Positions 28,582 through 37,757 of a stretch of 64,000 bases of DNA are shown one piece after another (the first letter of the stretch is position 1; every line of letters begins with the position of its first letter). Below the pieces are notes generated by a model, which was not told where the DNA came from, ran no database searches, and saw nothing but the letters and a program-made list of their open reading frames with translations. A program made the translations under genes and the position numbers. This stretch comes from Dyella sp. GSA-30. GTDB lineage: Bacteria > Pseudomonadota > Gammaproteobacteria > Xanthomonadales > Rhodanobacteraceae. The stretch spans positions 1,527,524-1,591,523 of the forward strand of contig NZ_AP027042.1 of the NCBI RefSeq assembly GCF_027924605.1, read 5' to 3'.

Positions 28582-29709
28582 ATGTCCGCCGTCGTCACCC
28601 CTATCAGGTCCTTGACCGTCGTCCAGCTGATCCCGTCGATGCATTCGGGCGGAGCCGAGCGCTCCGCGCTGGAGATCGCCCGGGCGCTGGTGCAGGCGGG
28701 TCATCGCTCGGTGGTGATCTCAGCCGGTGGCCGCATGGTCGAGCGGCTCGAAGCCGAGGGCAGCGAGCACATCACGCTGGATATCGGCAAAAAGTCGCTG
28801 AGCACGCTGGGCCGCCTGGTCGCGCTCCGGCGAGCCCTGCGCCGGATCAAGCCCGATATCGTGCATGCACGGTCGCGGCTGCCTGCCTGGATGGGCTGGT
28901 GGGCGATCAAGGGCATGCAGCCCCAACCGCATTTCGTCACCACCGTGCACGGGCTCAATTCGCCCGGCCGCTACAGCTCCATCCTGCTGCGCGGTGAGCG
29001 CATCGTGGCGGTATCGCAGACCCTGCGCGATTACGTGCTGAGCCACTACCGCTGGCTGGAGCCGAGCCGCGTGCGGGTGATTCCGCGGGGCATCGATCCG
29101 GATGCCTTTCCGTATGGCCATCGCCCGGATGATGTCTGGACGCGTAGTTTCTTTGCTGAATTTCCCAACCTGGCCGGCGCGCCGCTGTTGACCTTGCCGG
29201 GTCGCGGTACTCGCTTGAAGGGGCATCATGACGCGATTCATCTCGTTGCCGACCTGAAGCGACGCGGGATCGATGTGCGCCTGCTGTTGCTCGGTGCGGT
29301 CGAGCCGGGGCGCGAGGCGTATGCCGAAGAGTTGCGCGAGTTGATTCGCTCGCTCGGTCTCGAGCAGCAGATCGAAATGACGCCGCCGCGCGATGACGTG
29401 CGCGACATCTATGCGATATCGGCGTTGATCCTGCAGCTCTCGAACAAGCCGGAATCCTTCGGGCGCACGGTGGTTGAAGCCTTGTCGCTATGCCGGCCTG
29501 TTCTGGGTTACGCGCATGGCGGTGTCGGTGAGTTGCTTGCCGAACTCTATCCTGCCGGACGTGTGGCGCCTGGCGATCGCGAGCGGCTGGTGGAGCGGGC
29601 AGCGGAATTGCTGCGCGTGGCGCCAGCGATTTCGATGCTGCATAACTATCGGTTGGGGGATATGCAGCAGGCTACGTTGGCGTTGTATGACGAGGTGATG
29701 GCGGGCTGA
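28582..29709 (+). CDS. Glycosyltransferase family 4 (GT-B), LPS core type
   Basis: 375 aa. N-terminal VVQLIPSMHSGGAERSALEIA, central FVTTVHGLNSPGRYS, VIPRGIDPDAFPY, LTLPGRGTRLKGHHDAI and C-terminal SNKPESFGRTVVEALSLCRPV with the Glu pair of the donor-sugar site. The start is uncertain: ATG at 28582 (chosen because it leaves the usual few residues before VVQLIP) or ATG at 28558. Upstream in the same direction as the O-antigen ligase, from which it is separated by an inserted repeat. Likely acts at the cytoplasmic face on LPS core. Confidence 0.9.
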   Translation: MSAVVTPIRSLTVVQLIPSMHSGGAERSALEIARALVQAGHRSVVISAGGRMVERLEAEGSEHITLDIGKKSLSTLGRLVALRRALRRIKPDIVHARSRLPAWMGWWAIKGMQPQPHFVTTVHGLNSPGRYSSILLRGERIVAVSQTLRDYVLSHYRWLEPSRVRVIPRGIDPDAFPYGHRPDDVWTRSFFAEFPNLAGAPLLTLPGRGTRLKGHHDAIHLVADLKRRGIDVRLLLLGAVEPGREAYAEELRELIRSLGLEQQIEMTPPRDDVRDIYAISALILQLSNKPESFGRTVVEALSLCRPVLGYAHGGVGELLAELYPAGRVAPGDRERLVERAAELLRVAPAISMLHNYRLGDMQQATLALYDEVMAG

Positions 29710-29739
29710 GGGTTACGGTCTCAATCAATCCCGCTATCT

Positions 29740-30120
29740 CGTCATACCCGCGTAGGCGGGGACCCAGTGGCTTCGGTGGTAGGTTGGCGCTGGAGCGTGC
29801 ATCGCTCTGGTTTAGCGCTCTCGTGTTGAAGTCGCCTTTGGCGTGTTTCGCCGACCTGCCGGTCGCCGAGTTACTTTCTTTGCTTGTCCAAAGAAAGCTA
29901 ACCAAAGAAAGGACACCCCTAGTCCGCCGCCGCTGCGCGACCGTAAGGTTTGGCCGGGCTTTTCGACAGGACGTCCCTGTCCTGTCGAAAAGGACTCGGC
30001 ATCCCTGCCGAGTCGCCCTTCGGGGCCTGATCGTCCAAACCTCACTCGGCTCCCGAGGGGGGCCGAAGAGCTGACTGCTCGCTGCGCATCGCTTGCCAAG
30101 AGCAAAGCTCACCCCCCACC
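29740..30120 (+). repeat. Dispersed repeat, module A, copy 1
   Basis: Begins with a REP-like CGTCATACCCGCGTAGGCGG. Contains three hairpins: CGACC-TGCC-GGTCG (29852-29865), CTTTCTTTG-CTTGTC-CAAAGAAAG (29874-29897) and TTTTCGACAGGAC-N6-GTCCTGTCGAAAA (29960-29991), then ACTCGGCA-TCCC-TGCCGAGT. About 90 per cent alike by eye with 42755-43110. The minus-strand frames here are artefacts of the repeat. Confidence 0.9.
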
Positions 30121-30143
30121 TCGCTCTCATCCCCCCCCCTATC

Positions 30144-30251
30144 CGTCATTCCGGCGCAGGCCGGAATCCATGCCTCAGCGCATCGGCTTGCGAAACGTTG
30201 TCTGACGAGCGAGAGCTCGAGGAATAGATTCCGGCCTGCGCCGGAATGACG
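30144..30251 (+). repeat. REPIN, copy 1 (inside the composite repeat)
   Basis: Perfect 25-base inverted arms (30144-30168 and 30227-30251), each a REP palindrome, around a 58-base centre running from CCTCAGCGCATC to GAGCTCGAGGAAT. The same centre occurs reversed at 51871-51977. Confidence 0.9.
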
Positions 30252-30580
30252 AGAGGGGTAGGCGAGGGTGAGGCAACACCTTAAGTCCTCAGCACCACGA
30301 CGCCTCGCGCACAGATTCGGCGTACCTCAGAAGCGCCCGAAGTGTCCCCTGACGATTCGAGTAGGCGGTACGAACGGTTTTATCCCTCAATGCTGCTCAG
30401 AGCTCTTGATCCACAGGCCATTTCTCTTGGGTTACTTTCTCTTTGGGCCAGCAAAGAGAAAGTGACTCGCTCGTCGGCAGGCGAGTGAAACGCCCGCTGC
30501 GTAAGCGGCCAGGTCGCCCGAACACACAGGCAAGAACGAGGCCTCCCCGTAAAAGGCTTCCGGCCTACGCCGAAATGACG
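30252..30580 (-). repeat. Dispersed repeat, module B, copy 2 (reverse orientation)
   Basis: Reverse complement of the module at 14174-14607, here without the interrupting segment, so the hairpin ACTTTCTCTTTG-GGCCAG-CAAAGAGAAAGT (30434-30463) is complete, next to CTCGTC-GGCA-GGCGAG (30469-30484). Ends in a REP-like ATGACG at 30580. With module A it makes an 841-bp REP-bounded unit. No gene in 29710-30694. Confidence 0.88.
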
Positions 30581-30694
30581 ATAGTAGGTTAGGAAGAAAA
30601 GCTTCAACGCCAGAGCACGCACCCCAATGCCACGCCAACAAGCGCCACCCCCCGCCGCCCCCTACAATGCCCCATCGCAATCCAACCCAACCTC

Positions 30695-31966
30695 ATGCCG
30701 TCCAACGCCCCCTCCCTCCGCGCCGCCCTCCGCTCACCACTACTTCCTTTCTGGCTGGTGATCGCACTGCTGCCGCTGGGGCGCAGTGCGGAGCTCGGCA
30801 CGGCACTCTGCCTGGTTGGCGTGCTGATGCTTTTCGCCCGCCACCCACGCGCGCTGACCGAGCATCAAGGCGCGCAGTTGTTGCTCTGGTTGCTGGGCGC
30901 CTATATCGCCGCCGCACTGATTTCAGCCGTCGATTCAGTCGCACCAGGCAAGAGCTGGTCGACGGTCGCCGCGTTGCTTCGCTACGTTCCCCTCGGCCTG
31001 TACGCCTGCTTCGCTATTCGCCGCCTCGAGAAGCTGCGTGCCTTGTATGTCGCGGTCGCTGTCGTCGTGGCGATCTGGACGATCGACGCCTGGGTGCAGG
31101 CGCTGACCGGCTGGAGTCTTGGGGGGCATGCGGAGGCGGAGCGAATCTCGGGCATCTTCGGTGCGCATAACCTGAAGCTCGGCCCTGCGTTGGCGGTGCT
31201 GTCGCCCTTCGTATTGTGGGCGGCGCGTGAGCGTTGGAAGGTGTGGGGGCTGTTGGCCGCATTCGTGCTGATGCTCGGTCCCGTGCTTCTGGCGGGCTCG
31301 CGCGCGGCCTGGGTTTGCTATGGCCTGGTGGCATTGGCGTTTGCGTGGCGAGAGGCTCGTTCGCCGCTGCGTTTCCTCGGCTGGTGCGCCGGCGGTGCCG
31401 TGTTGCTGGCGCTGGCCGGTGGCGTCGCCTGGAAGACGTCCGAGCGCTTCCAGACGCGCATGGATCGTACGCTGATGGTCCTGCAGGGATCGGATAAGGC
31501 GTTGGATGTCGCGTTGACTGGGCGGCTGGATATCTGGCGTACCAGCGTAAAGATGATCGAAGCACATCCCATCAATGGTGTCGGTGTGCGGGCCTATCGC
31601 TACGCCTACGCCCAGTTCGCGCCGCCGACCGATCATTTCCTGACGGCTGAAACCTGCGGCGATGGCGAAGGCGCATGTCATGCGCATCAGCTTGTCCTTG
31701 AGGTGCTCACCGAAACCGGGGCGATCGGCCTGTTGCTCTGGCTTGCCGGTGTGGTGCTAGCCTGGCGCTTCTGGTGGCGTGCGGGTGCGGGACGCGATGC
31801 CGCATTTCCGGTAACCGTCGCGTTGGCGGCGATGCTGTTTCCGCTCAATACGCACCTGGCTTTCTATTCGGCGTGGTGGGGCTTGTTGTTTGCCTGGCTG
31901 CTTGGGTTATGGTGCGCGGCCCTGGCCGTGAACTGGCCTGCCAAGGAGCCCGATCATGCCGCGTGA
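30695..31966 (+). CDS. O-antigen ligase family membrane protein
   Basis: 423 aa with about eleven hydrophobic segments and a periplasmic loop (about residues 285-340) carrying RLDIWRTSVKMIEAHPINGVGVRAYR and CHAHQLVLEVLTETGAIGLLLW, the Wzy_C pattern with the conserved Arg and His of WaaL ligases. Would join O-polysaccharide or another sugar chain to lipid A-core in the periplasm. Overlaps the following GT2 gene by 11 bases. Other members of the family are polymerases, so ligase activity is probable, not certain. Confidence 0.87.
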   Translation: MPSNAPSLRAALRSPLLPFWLVIALLPLGRSAELGTALCLVGVLMLFARHPRALTEHQGAQLLLWLLGAYIAAALISAVDSVAPGKSWSTVAALLRYVPLGLYACFAIRRLEKLRALYVAVAVVVAIWTIDAWVQALTGWSLGGHAEAERISGIFGAHNLKLGPALAVLSPFVLWAARERWKVWGLLAAFVLMLGPVLLAGSRAAWVCYGLVALAFAWREARSPLRFLGWCAGGAVLLALAGGVAWKTSERFQTRMDRTLMVLQGSDKALDVALTGRLDIWRTSVKMIEAHPINGVGVRAYRYAYAQFAPPTDHFLTAETCGDGEGACHAHQLVLEVLTETGAIGLLLWLAGVVLAWRFWWRAGAGRDAAFPVTVALAAMLFPLNTHLAFYSAWWGLLFAWLLGLWCAALAVNWPAKEPDHAA

Positions 31967-32729
31967 GCCGCTGTCGGTTGTCGTCATCACCTTCAATAAC
32001 GCCGATACGCTCGATGCCTGCCTGAGCCAGGTCGATTGGGCCGAAGAAATCGTTGTGCTCGATTCGGGTTCGACCGATGAGACGGTGGCCATCGCCAGGC
32101 GTCACGGTGCGCGCATCGACGTCCATCCTTTTGACGACTACGGTCCGCAAAAACAGCGCGCCTATGCGATGGCCAGCCACGACTGGATTCTCAACCTGGA
32201 TGCCGACGAAATACTGTCGCCCGGCACGCGAGAGGAAATCGAACGCGCGTTGACGGCACCCCGTTATGCCGGGTTTCGATTGCCGCGGCGCGAGCGCATG
32301 TTCTGGACCGTCCAGCACCGCTGGAGCTGGCGTAACGGACATCTGCGTTTGTTCGATCGACGCCGCGGCGGCATGAACGATGTCGAAGTGCATGCGGCGG
32401 TGGAGGTCGAAGGCCCGGTCAAGACGCTCTGGCGGGCCGACTTCGTCAATGACGGCGATGGCGATATCGCCACGCGGGTGGAAAAGATCAATCGCTACAC
32501 CACTGGCATGGTGGCGTACAAACTGCGCAAGCAGCAGCGCTTTACCGGTTTTCGCATGGTTTTATATCCGCCGGTGTTTTTCCTGCGGCAATACATCGGC
32601 AAACGCTATTTTCTCAACGGCTGGGCCGGCTTTATCGCCAGCGTCACCGGCGCGTTTTACGCATTTCTAAAGTACGCCAAGCTGCACGAGGCGCGCCAGC
32701 AAGCACGATCCAGGAGCAAGGGGCCGTAA
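31956..32729 (+). CDS. Glycosyltransferase family 2, WaaE/KdtX-like
   Basis: 257 aa. GT-A features: SVVVITFNNADTL, EIVVLDSGSTDET, FDDYGPQKQRAYAMASHDWI, LNLDADEILSPG with the DxD, and MNDVEVHAAVEVEG. It ends with a hydrophobic stretch FFLRQYIGKRYFLNGWAGF typical of the WaaE group, which adds glucose to LPS core heptose. Overlaps the O-antigen ligase and stops one base from the convergent VirK-like gene. Confidence 0.9.
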   Translation: MPREPLSVVVITFNNADTLDACLSQVDWAEEIVVLDSGSTDETVAIARRHGARIDVHPFDDYGPQKQRAYAMASHDWILNLDADEILSPGTREEIERALTAPRYAGFRLPRRERMFWTVQHRWSWRNGHLRLFDRRRGGMNDVEVHAAVEVEGPVKTLWRADFVNDGDGDIATRVEKINRYTTGMVAYKLRKQQRFTGFRMVLYPPVFFLRQYIGKRYFLNGWAGFIASVTGAFYAFLKYAKLHEARQQARSRSKGP

Positions 32730-33647
32730 TCAGGCCGCCTTGCGAGTGGTCTGTTCCGCATAGCCGCGCAACGCATCGACGAACAAATGCGTGACCTCCC
32801 AACGCAAGGCTTCGCGTTTGCGAAAGGCCGAGCGATGCTTGCTTTCGACCTGCATCTCGTCGCGGACCGGCTCACGCGCAGGCAGGTCGTAGAAGCCGTC
32901 CTTGTTCAACTGGCCGTCGCATTCGATCCAGAAGCTGTCGTAGTCGGCCTTGATCTTGCCGCGTGTCAACGAGAACGGATGGGCTGCCTGGCTGATGCCG
33001 CGCACGCGTGTCATGTGGCGATCCTCGGCGAAGCCGAGCAGCATCGAAAACAGCAGATTCTTGGGTCGCAGGCCGTGGCATTGCTTGGTCAGTGCGCGCA
33101 CTGCATCGCGGCCGAGCTGCGTGTTTGCGCCTTGCAGGCAGCCGATCAGCAACGCATGTCCTTCATCGCCGACGGTAAAGATCACCGAAGACAGAACCTC
33201 ACCCTGCACATTGGTCAGCTGCAGGCACAACTCGCCTTCGCGGCCACGACCGGCGGGGATGGCAAGCCTTACCAGCAAGCGGCTGTTGTCCTTGAGCGAA
33301 ACCTCGCCCAGCGTGACATGGCCGTCACGGTACATCGTGTCGATCAGCGCTTCGGGCAGGTGCGAACTCACGAAACGATAGTGACTGAGCATCGTGGCGT
33401 AGCGCTGGGTCACGCTGAAGCCTCGGTTGATATAGCGATGCAGCGGACGATCGAAAAGATAAGGGTCGCGCGTGTGAATCGCGTTCATGCGCGGGCTGTC
33501 GTAGATAAAGCTCAACCAGTTTGCCTGCGCGCGCACATGCGTCAGGCAGCGCGCGGCGTACTTGATGGCGTAGGAAAAGCGCTTGCCACGCGAACCGTGC
33601 CAGTCACGGCGTTCGCGCATGGAGCGCAGGATCAACTTGAAAGACAT
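32730..33647 (-). CDS. VirK/YbjX-family protein (DUF535)
   Basis: 305 aa, soluble. Family motifs: FSYAIKYAARCLTHV, LYNQ-like segment DPYLFDRPLHRYINRGFSVTQR reduced to the VirK pattern, CLQGANTQLGRDAVRALTK, GLRPKNLLFSMLLGFA and KADYDSFWIECDG. VirK/YbjX is linked in enterics to envelope integrity and resistance to antimicrobial peptides; mechanism unknown. Sits between an LPS glycosyltransferase and an lpxL homologue, which supports an envelope role. Confidence 0.9.
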   Translation of the reverse strand: MSFKLILRSMRERRDWHGSRGKRFSYAIKYAARCLTHVRAQANWLSFIYDSPRMNAIHTRDPYLFDRPLHRYINRGFSVTQRYATMLSHYRFVSSHLPEALIDTMYRDGHVTLGEVSLKDNSRLLVRLAIPAGRGREGELCLQLTNVQGEVLSSVIFTVGDEGHALLIGCLQGANTQLGRDAVRALTKQCHGLRPKNLLFSMLLGFAEDRHMTRVRGISQAAHPFSLTRGKIKADYDSFWIECDGQLNKDGFYDLPAREPVRDEMQVESKHRSAFRKREALRWEVTHLFVDALRGYAEQTTRKAA

Positions 33648-33748
33648 GGCGCGTCATGGCCCGATAAATATCCTGAGCGGATTTCTACCGGGTATCGCCG
33701 TCTTAAAACTGTCGCTTGCTGTCTTGAGGCTTTCGTTTAAGGCAAGCG

Positions 33749-34675
33749 TTAATAAATGGGCGGAAATCCCTCGGGGCGCGTCTTAAAACGTTTGTGCACC
33801 CACAGGTATTGTTCAGGCGCTTCACGCACCATCGCCTCGATGCAGTGGTTGATACGCGCCGTATCCGCGCTGGCATCGTCGCTGGGGAAATCGGTCAACG
33901 GTGCGCCCAGGCGCAGCGCATAGCCGCGGCCGTCGGGCAGGCGGCGATGAAAGAACGGTATGACCACGGCCTTGGAAAGACGCGCGAGGTGATGCGTTGC
34001 CGTGATGGTGGCCGCCGGCACGCCGAAGAACGGTACGAAGGCATTGTCCTTGCTGCGCATGTCCTGGTCCGGTGCATACCACAGCGTGCCGCCACCGCGC
34101 AGATACTTCACCGTGCCGCGGATATCGTCCTTGTCGAACATCGCGTCGGCGTAGTCCAGGCGAGAGCGCAGCACCTCGTATTCGAAGACGGCCGAATCCA
34201 TCTGCCGATACATGCCGGCGATGCGCATGTGCTGCGATACCAGTCGCGCGCACAGTTCGAGGTGGGAGAAGTGGCCGCCGACCAGCAGCACGCCCTTGCC
34301 CTGCATGCGAGCCGCTTGGAGGTGCTCCATGCCTTCAATGGTGACCGGCACGCGTTTGAGCGCCTGGTCGCTGCCCATCCAGCCCAGCGCGAACTCCATC
34401 ATCATCAGGCCGATATCGTGCAGGTTCGCGTCCACCAGCCGCTTCTGCTCGTCGGCGGACAGCTCCGGAAAGCACAGTGCGACATTGGTCGCGGCCACTT
34501 TGCGCCGCGGCGAGCGCACGCGCTGCACGATGACGCCGAGCCCATGGCCCAACTGCATCAGCGTGCGATAGGGCAGGCGGGCAATCAGCCAGATGACGCC
34601 AATGCCCAGCCATGCCGGCCATTGCCTGGGCGAGAGTAGCGCGCGTGTGAAAGTGGGGCGTGGTGTACCGGGCAT
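33749..34675 (-). CDS. lpxL: Lipid A lauroyl/myristoyl acyltransferase, LpxL/HtrB family
   Basis: 308 aa. N-terminal membrane anchor WLGIGVIWLIARLP; acyltransferase HX4D motif in GGHFSHLELCARL (H-S-H-L-E-L variant with catalytic His and Glu), MYRQMDSAVFEYEVLRSR and PDQDMRSKDNAFVPFFGVPA, ending EQYLWVHKRFKTRPEG. It adds a secondary acyl chain to Kdo2-lipid A at the inner membrane, downstream of WaaA encoded at 38050. Whether it is the LpxL, LpxM or LpxP type cannot be read. Confidence 0.93.
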   Translation of the reverse strand: MPGTPRPTFTRALLSPRQWPAWLGIGVIWLIARLPYRTLMQLGHGLGVIVQRVRSPRRKVAATNVALCFPELSADEQKRLVDANLHDIGLMMMEFALGWMGSDQALKRVPVTIEGMEHLQAARMQGKGVLLVGGHFSHLELCARLVSQHMRIAGMYRQMDSAVFEYEVLRSRLDYADAMFDKDDIRGTVKYLRGGGTLWYAPDQDMRSKDNAFVPFFGVPAATITATHHLARLSKAVVIPFFHRRLPDGRGYALRLGAPLTDFPSDDASADTARINHCIEAMVREAPEQYLWVHKRFKTRPEGFPPIY

Positions 34676-34730
34676 CCCCGTTATTGTAACGGTCCGGGTG
34701 AGATGCGTCCCACCCGGACTCTGGGCGCCG

Positions 34731-37700
34731 TCAGAAATTCAAGCGAAGTCCGATGCTCCCCGCCCAGCCGGCGAAGCCGTGGCCGGCCGTGCCGTGCCGG
34801 TAGTCGGCCTGCCCAAAGGCGGACAGGTTGGGTGTCAGTGCCGCCGTGGCACCGGCGCCGAGCCGATAGCTGGTTCCCACACGTCCGGCGGCGAACGCAT
34901 CGCCCATGTTCCAGGCGGCGCTGTAGGTATCGATGCGACTGGCTCCGCCGATCGTGCGCAGGACGTCGGCCCTGAGATAGGGGGTGACGCGCGAAATATC
35001 GGTCTTGACCAGGCGTGCACCGGCACGCGCGACGGTCTGGGTCGACGGGCGCAGGGTGATGGCAAGCCCATCGTTGTCCTCGAAAGCATTGAAGCTCAAT
35101 CGCTGAATGCTCCACTGGGCCTGCGGCTCCAGCTCCCAACCGTTGCCGATCGCGAATGGATAACCCGTTTCCACGGAGAACGTCGAGTTTCGCGCGCGCA
35201 GCCTGGCGACGTTGCCGCCACGGGCCGCGGTCGCCACATCGCCATGGAAGCGTTCCCCGCCGACCACAGCATCCACGTAAAAGCCGCCGTCCTGCAGCCA
35301 GGTTAGCCAGGCATGGCTGCCGTAGGCGCGATACCGGGCAAAGCTGGCGCCGTCTACGGCATGTGGCGTGACGCGGGTGCTGCCTTTGTCCAGAGCCCAG
35401 CCGGCGCGTAGTGCCGAATGGTTGCCGGTCCAGGCGATCAGGCTGCCGCCGAGCTGCAGCGCGTTGACCTGCTGATCGAAGTTGTAGCCGAAGTCGGTGA
35501 AATGCCGGCTGCTGCCATAGCGTTGTTGGCTGTTGATGTATCGCGCGAAGAGTTCGCCGCCTTGTCCTTCGGGCCGGGACGCCACTTGGCGGATCTCGCC
35601 CAGCCGTTCGTGCAGCGTGCTCACGATCTGGCTGCCGTAGTTGAACAAGGCTGTTGGCGCAGACAGGTACGAAGGCAACTGCGGCACCACCTTCACACGC
35701 TGTATCGGCTCCGGTTGTATCAGCTCCTGCGGATCGAGCCTGTCTTCGACGTAGGTGTTGCCGAGCCGGTAATCCCATTGGAGTAACTCGCTGCCGAGTG
35801 CGTTCTGGTCCGGGTCGGCCTGGCCCGGGCCAAACGCATGCAGCGTGTATTGGTATGGACCGGCGGCGACATAGCCGCCGCGCAGCGCGAACGCATCGGC
35901 GCGCGATTGGCCTGCGACCTGTACCACCGAAATGCCCTCGTCGGCATCCAGGGCGCCATTGCGATTGTGGTCGGTCAGCTGCCCATCGGCCTGGCTTGTC
36001 GGCACGATGTCCAGCAAGGTCGACGCCGTCGTTCGGATGTCGCCGTATACCAGCAGGCGATCGGTTTGCTGCCGGTCGAGCGTCCCGCCTTCGTTGAGCA
36101 GGGTATGCATGCGCACGACACCGCCGGTACCGGTGACGTCCCCGGCGACGGTCAAGGTTGTGTGGTTGCCGGCGTCGTGGGTGCCGTAGTCGATAGTGCC
36201 GCCATCGAGGTCGAGCGCGCCAACCGTCGAGCTGCGCGTCAGTGTCCACGTGCTGCCGCCGGCCACTGTCATGTCGGTGACGACATCGGTAGCGCCTGTC
36301 CATGTCGAAACATCGCGCAAGGCGACTTGTATCGGCGATCCGGTTGGGCTCTCTGGTGCCCGAACGATGTCGCCCTCGGCGTGGGATTGGGACAGTGCCA
36401 GATCGACTACCGCCTTCTTGTCGCCGGCCTCGACGAGCAGAAGATCGCCGTTACCCCCGATAACCTGGTTGACGCCATTCAACTGGATACTGCCGTCTGC
36501 TGCGTACAGCGCACTTGCCTGTGTGCTGCGCAATGCGCCGCCGTTGATCGTGACATGTCCACCGCCCACGGCGACGGCCGATGCATCCACACCGCTGGCC
36601 ACCACGGTAGTATCGGTGGCGTCGACACCCCCGTCACCGATGGCGGCCAGTCCGAAGGCGCGTTCGCCCGTCGTTTCGATCTGACTGCCGGCAAGCTGGA
36701 TGCTTGCGCTCCCAGCGGCGAACGCCGCGATGGCGTCCACGCCGAAAGTACGGATGTTCAGTCGGGTGGCATCGATCCTGGCCGCGTTCGTGTTCGAGGC
36801 GTGCAGGGCATGAGAGGCCGCGCCGTGCGTGGTGACGTTGCCGGTATCGACCTCCACACGTGCATCGAGCGTCTCGATGCCCGGCGCGCTGCGGCCGGTG
36901 GTCTGGAAGTCGATGTTGCTTGCTTTCACTTCGTTGGCAGCAAGCGGCGCCCACAATGCGGCGGCACCCGCTCCCGAGGTGCGGATGGCGACCCGGTCGA
37001 ACGAGGCCCGATCGACTTGATTGAGATTGACGCCATAGGCGAACTGGCCCGCGGTCTGGATTCTCGTATTGCTCAGCGCGAGGTTGGTTTGCGCCCCGAG
37101 CGTCGTCACGCCATGCGCTTCGCGGCCGATCGTGACGATCTGCGTATCGGTGATATGGAGGCTGCTGTTGTCGTTGCGAGCGAGCGCGCCATAGGCGGAG
37201 TCGCCCGCGGTATTGATGCGTCCACCGGTGAATGTGATCGAACCCCCGGACTCGGCGAATGCACCGACACCATGTTGCGTGACGAGCGCCGCGCCGGTCA
37301 GGCTGGCCCTCGCGCCGCGGCCCTCGGCGCGTACCGCGGCGGCGTCCACGTCGCTGGTGCGGATCAGCGTGCCGAAGCCCTGGGTATCGCGGCCGAACGT
37401 GGCGGAGGAGTCGCCGCCCACGAATACCCCGTCGGCGATGCTGGCATTCGTGACGATGCTGCCGCCATTCATGACGATGCTGCCACCGGTCTCCACGCGC
37501 ACGCCCGAGGCGCTGGTGCCCAGCGTGTTGACGAAGACATCGTCGGCGACCCGAAGCAGGCCGCCGTGGCGCGCATACAAGGCATGTTCGCCGATCTGGT
37601 GGGTTTCGTATTCGCCGGTGGTGACATCGAGGGTCGTCCCATCGGCTACTTGCTGGCCGGCCGACTGGGCGACGACAGGGCCGGCCAGTACCCCGGCGAT

Positions 37701-37757
37701 GGCCAGCGCCAGGCCATGCCATGGCAAGGCGGCGTGCATGCTACGAGTCTTGCGCAT
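34731..37757 (-). CDS. Type Va autotransporter with beta-helix passenger
   Basis: 1008 aa. Signal peptide (about residues 1-33, ending VAQS) preceded by GGAG five bases before the ATG; the frame open to 37835 is not used. Residues 35 to about 700 are a Gly/Thr/Ala-rich passenger with repeated turns such as TGERAFGLAAIGDGG and ASALYAADGSIQLNG, a pertactin-like beta helix with few Cys. The last 280 residues form the outer-membrane barrel (FARYINSQQRYG, ATAARGG, GRVGTSYRLGAGATA) ending LRLNF with terminal Phe. No protease motif is visible, so adhesin is the likeliest role. Confidence 0.92.
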   Translation of the reverse strand: MRKTRSMHAALPWHGLALAIAGVLAGPVVAQSAGQQVADGTTLDVTTGEYETHQIGEHALYARHGGLLRVADDVFVNTLGTSASGVRVETGGSIVMNGGSIVTNASIADGVFVGGDSSATFGRDTQGFGTLIRTSDVDAAAVRAEGRGARASLTGAALVTQHGVGAFAESGGSITFTGGRINTAGDSAYGALARNDNSSLHITDTQIVTIGREAHGVTTLGAQTNLALSNTRIQTAGQFAYGVNLNQVDRASFDRVAIRTSGAGAAALWAPLAANEVKASNIDFQTTGRSAPGIETLDARVEVDTGNVTTHGAASHALHASNTNAARIDATRLNIRTFGVDAIAAFAAGSASIQLAGSQIETTGERAFGLAAIGDGGVDATDTTVVASGVDASAVAVGGGHVTINGGALRSTQASALYAADGSIQLNGVNQVIGGNGDLLLVEAGDKKAVVDLALSQSHAEGDIVRAPESPTGSPIQVALRDVSTWTGATDVVTDMTVAGGSTWTLTRSSTVGALDLDGGTIDYGTHDAGNHTTLTVAGDVTGTGGVVRMHTLLNEGGTLDRQQTDRLLVYGDIRTTASTLLDIVPTSQADGQLTDHNRNGALDADEGISVVQVAGQSRADAFALRGGYVAAGPYQYTLHAFGPGQADPDQNALGSELLQWDYRLGNTYVEDRLDPQELIQPEPIQRVKVVPQLPSYLSAPTALFNYGSQIVSTLHERLGEIRQVASRPEGQGGELFARYINSQQRYGSSRHFTDFGYNFDQQVNALQLGGSLIAWTGNHSALRAGWALDKGSTRVTPHAVDGASFARYRAYGSHAWLTWLQDGGFYVDAVVGGERFHGDVATAARGGNVARLRARNSTFSVETGYPFAIGNGWELEPQAQWSIQRLSFNAFEDNDGLAITLRPSTQTVARAGARLVKTDISRVTPYLRADVLRTIGGASRIDTYSAAWNMGDAFAAGRVGTSYRLGAGATAALTPNLSAFGQADYRHGTAGHGFAGWAGSIGLRLNF

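Noticed and set aside
29812..30105. Small minus-strand frame with FLWLAFFGQAKKVTRRPAG, repeated at 42827-43225
   Set aside because: It recurs only because the DNA is repeat module A; the hairpins explain the conservation better and stops and starts are not kept between copies. Similar frames are often annotated as hypothetical proteins.
30380..30622. Minus-strand frame with RATWPLTQRAFHSPADERV, also readable near 14240
   Set aside because: Translation of repeat module B; no ribosome site and not maintained as a frame in copy 3.
34681..36303. 540-residue minus-strand frame overlapping the autotransporter in another phase
   Set aside because: Arg-rich out-of-phase translation of the same DNA, without signal peptide or domain.
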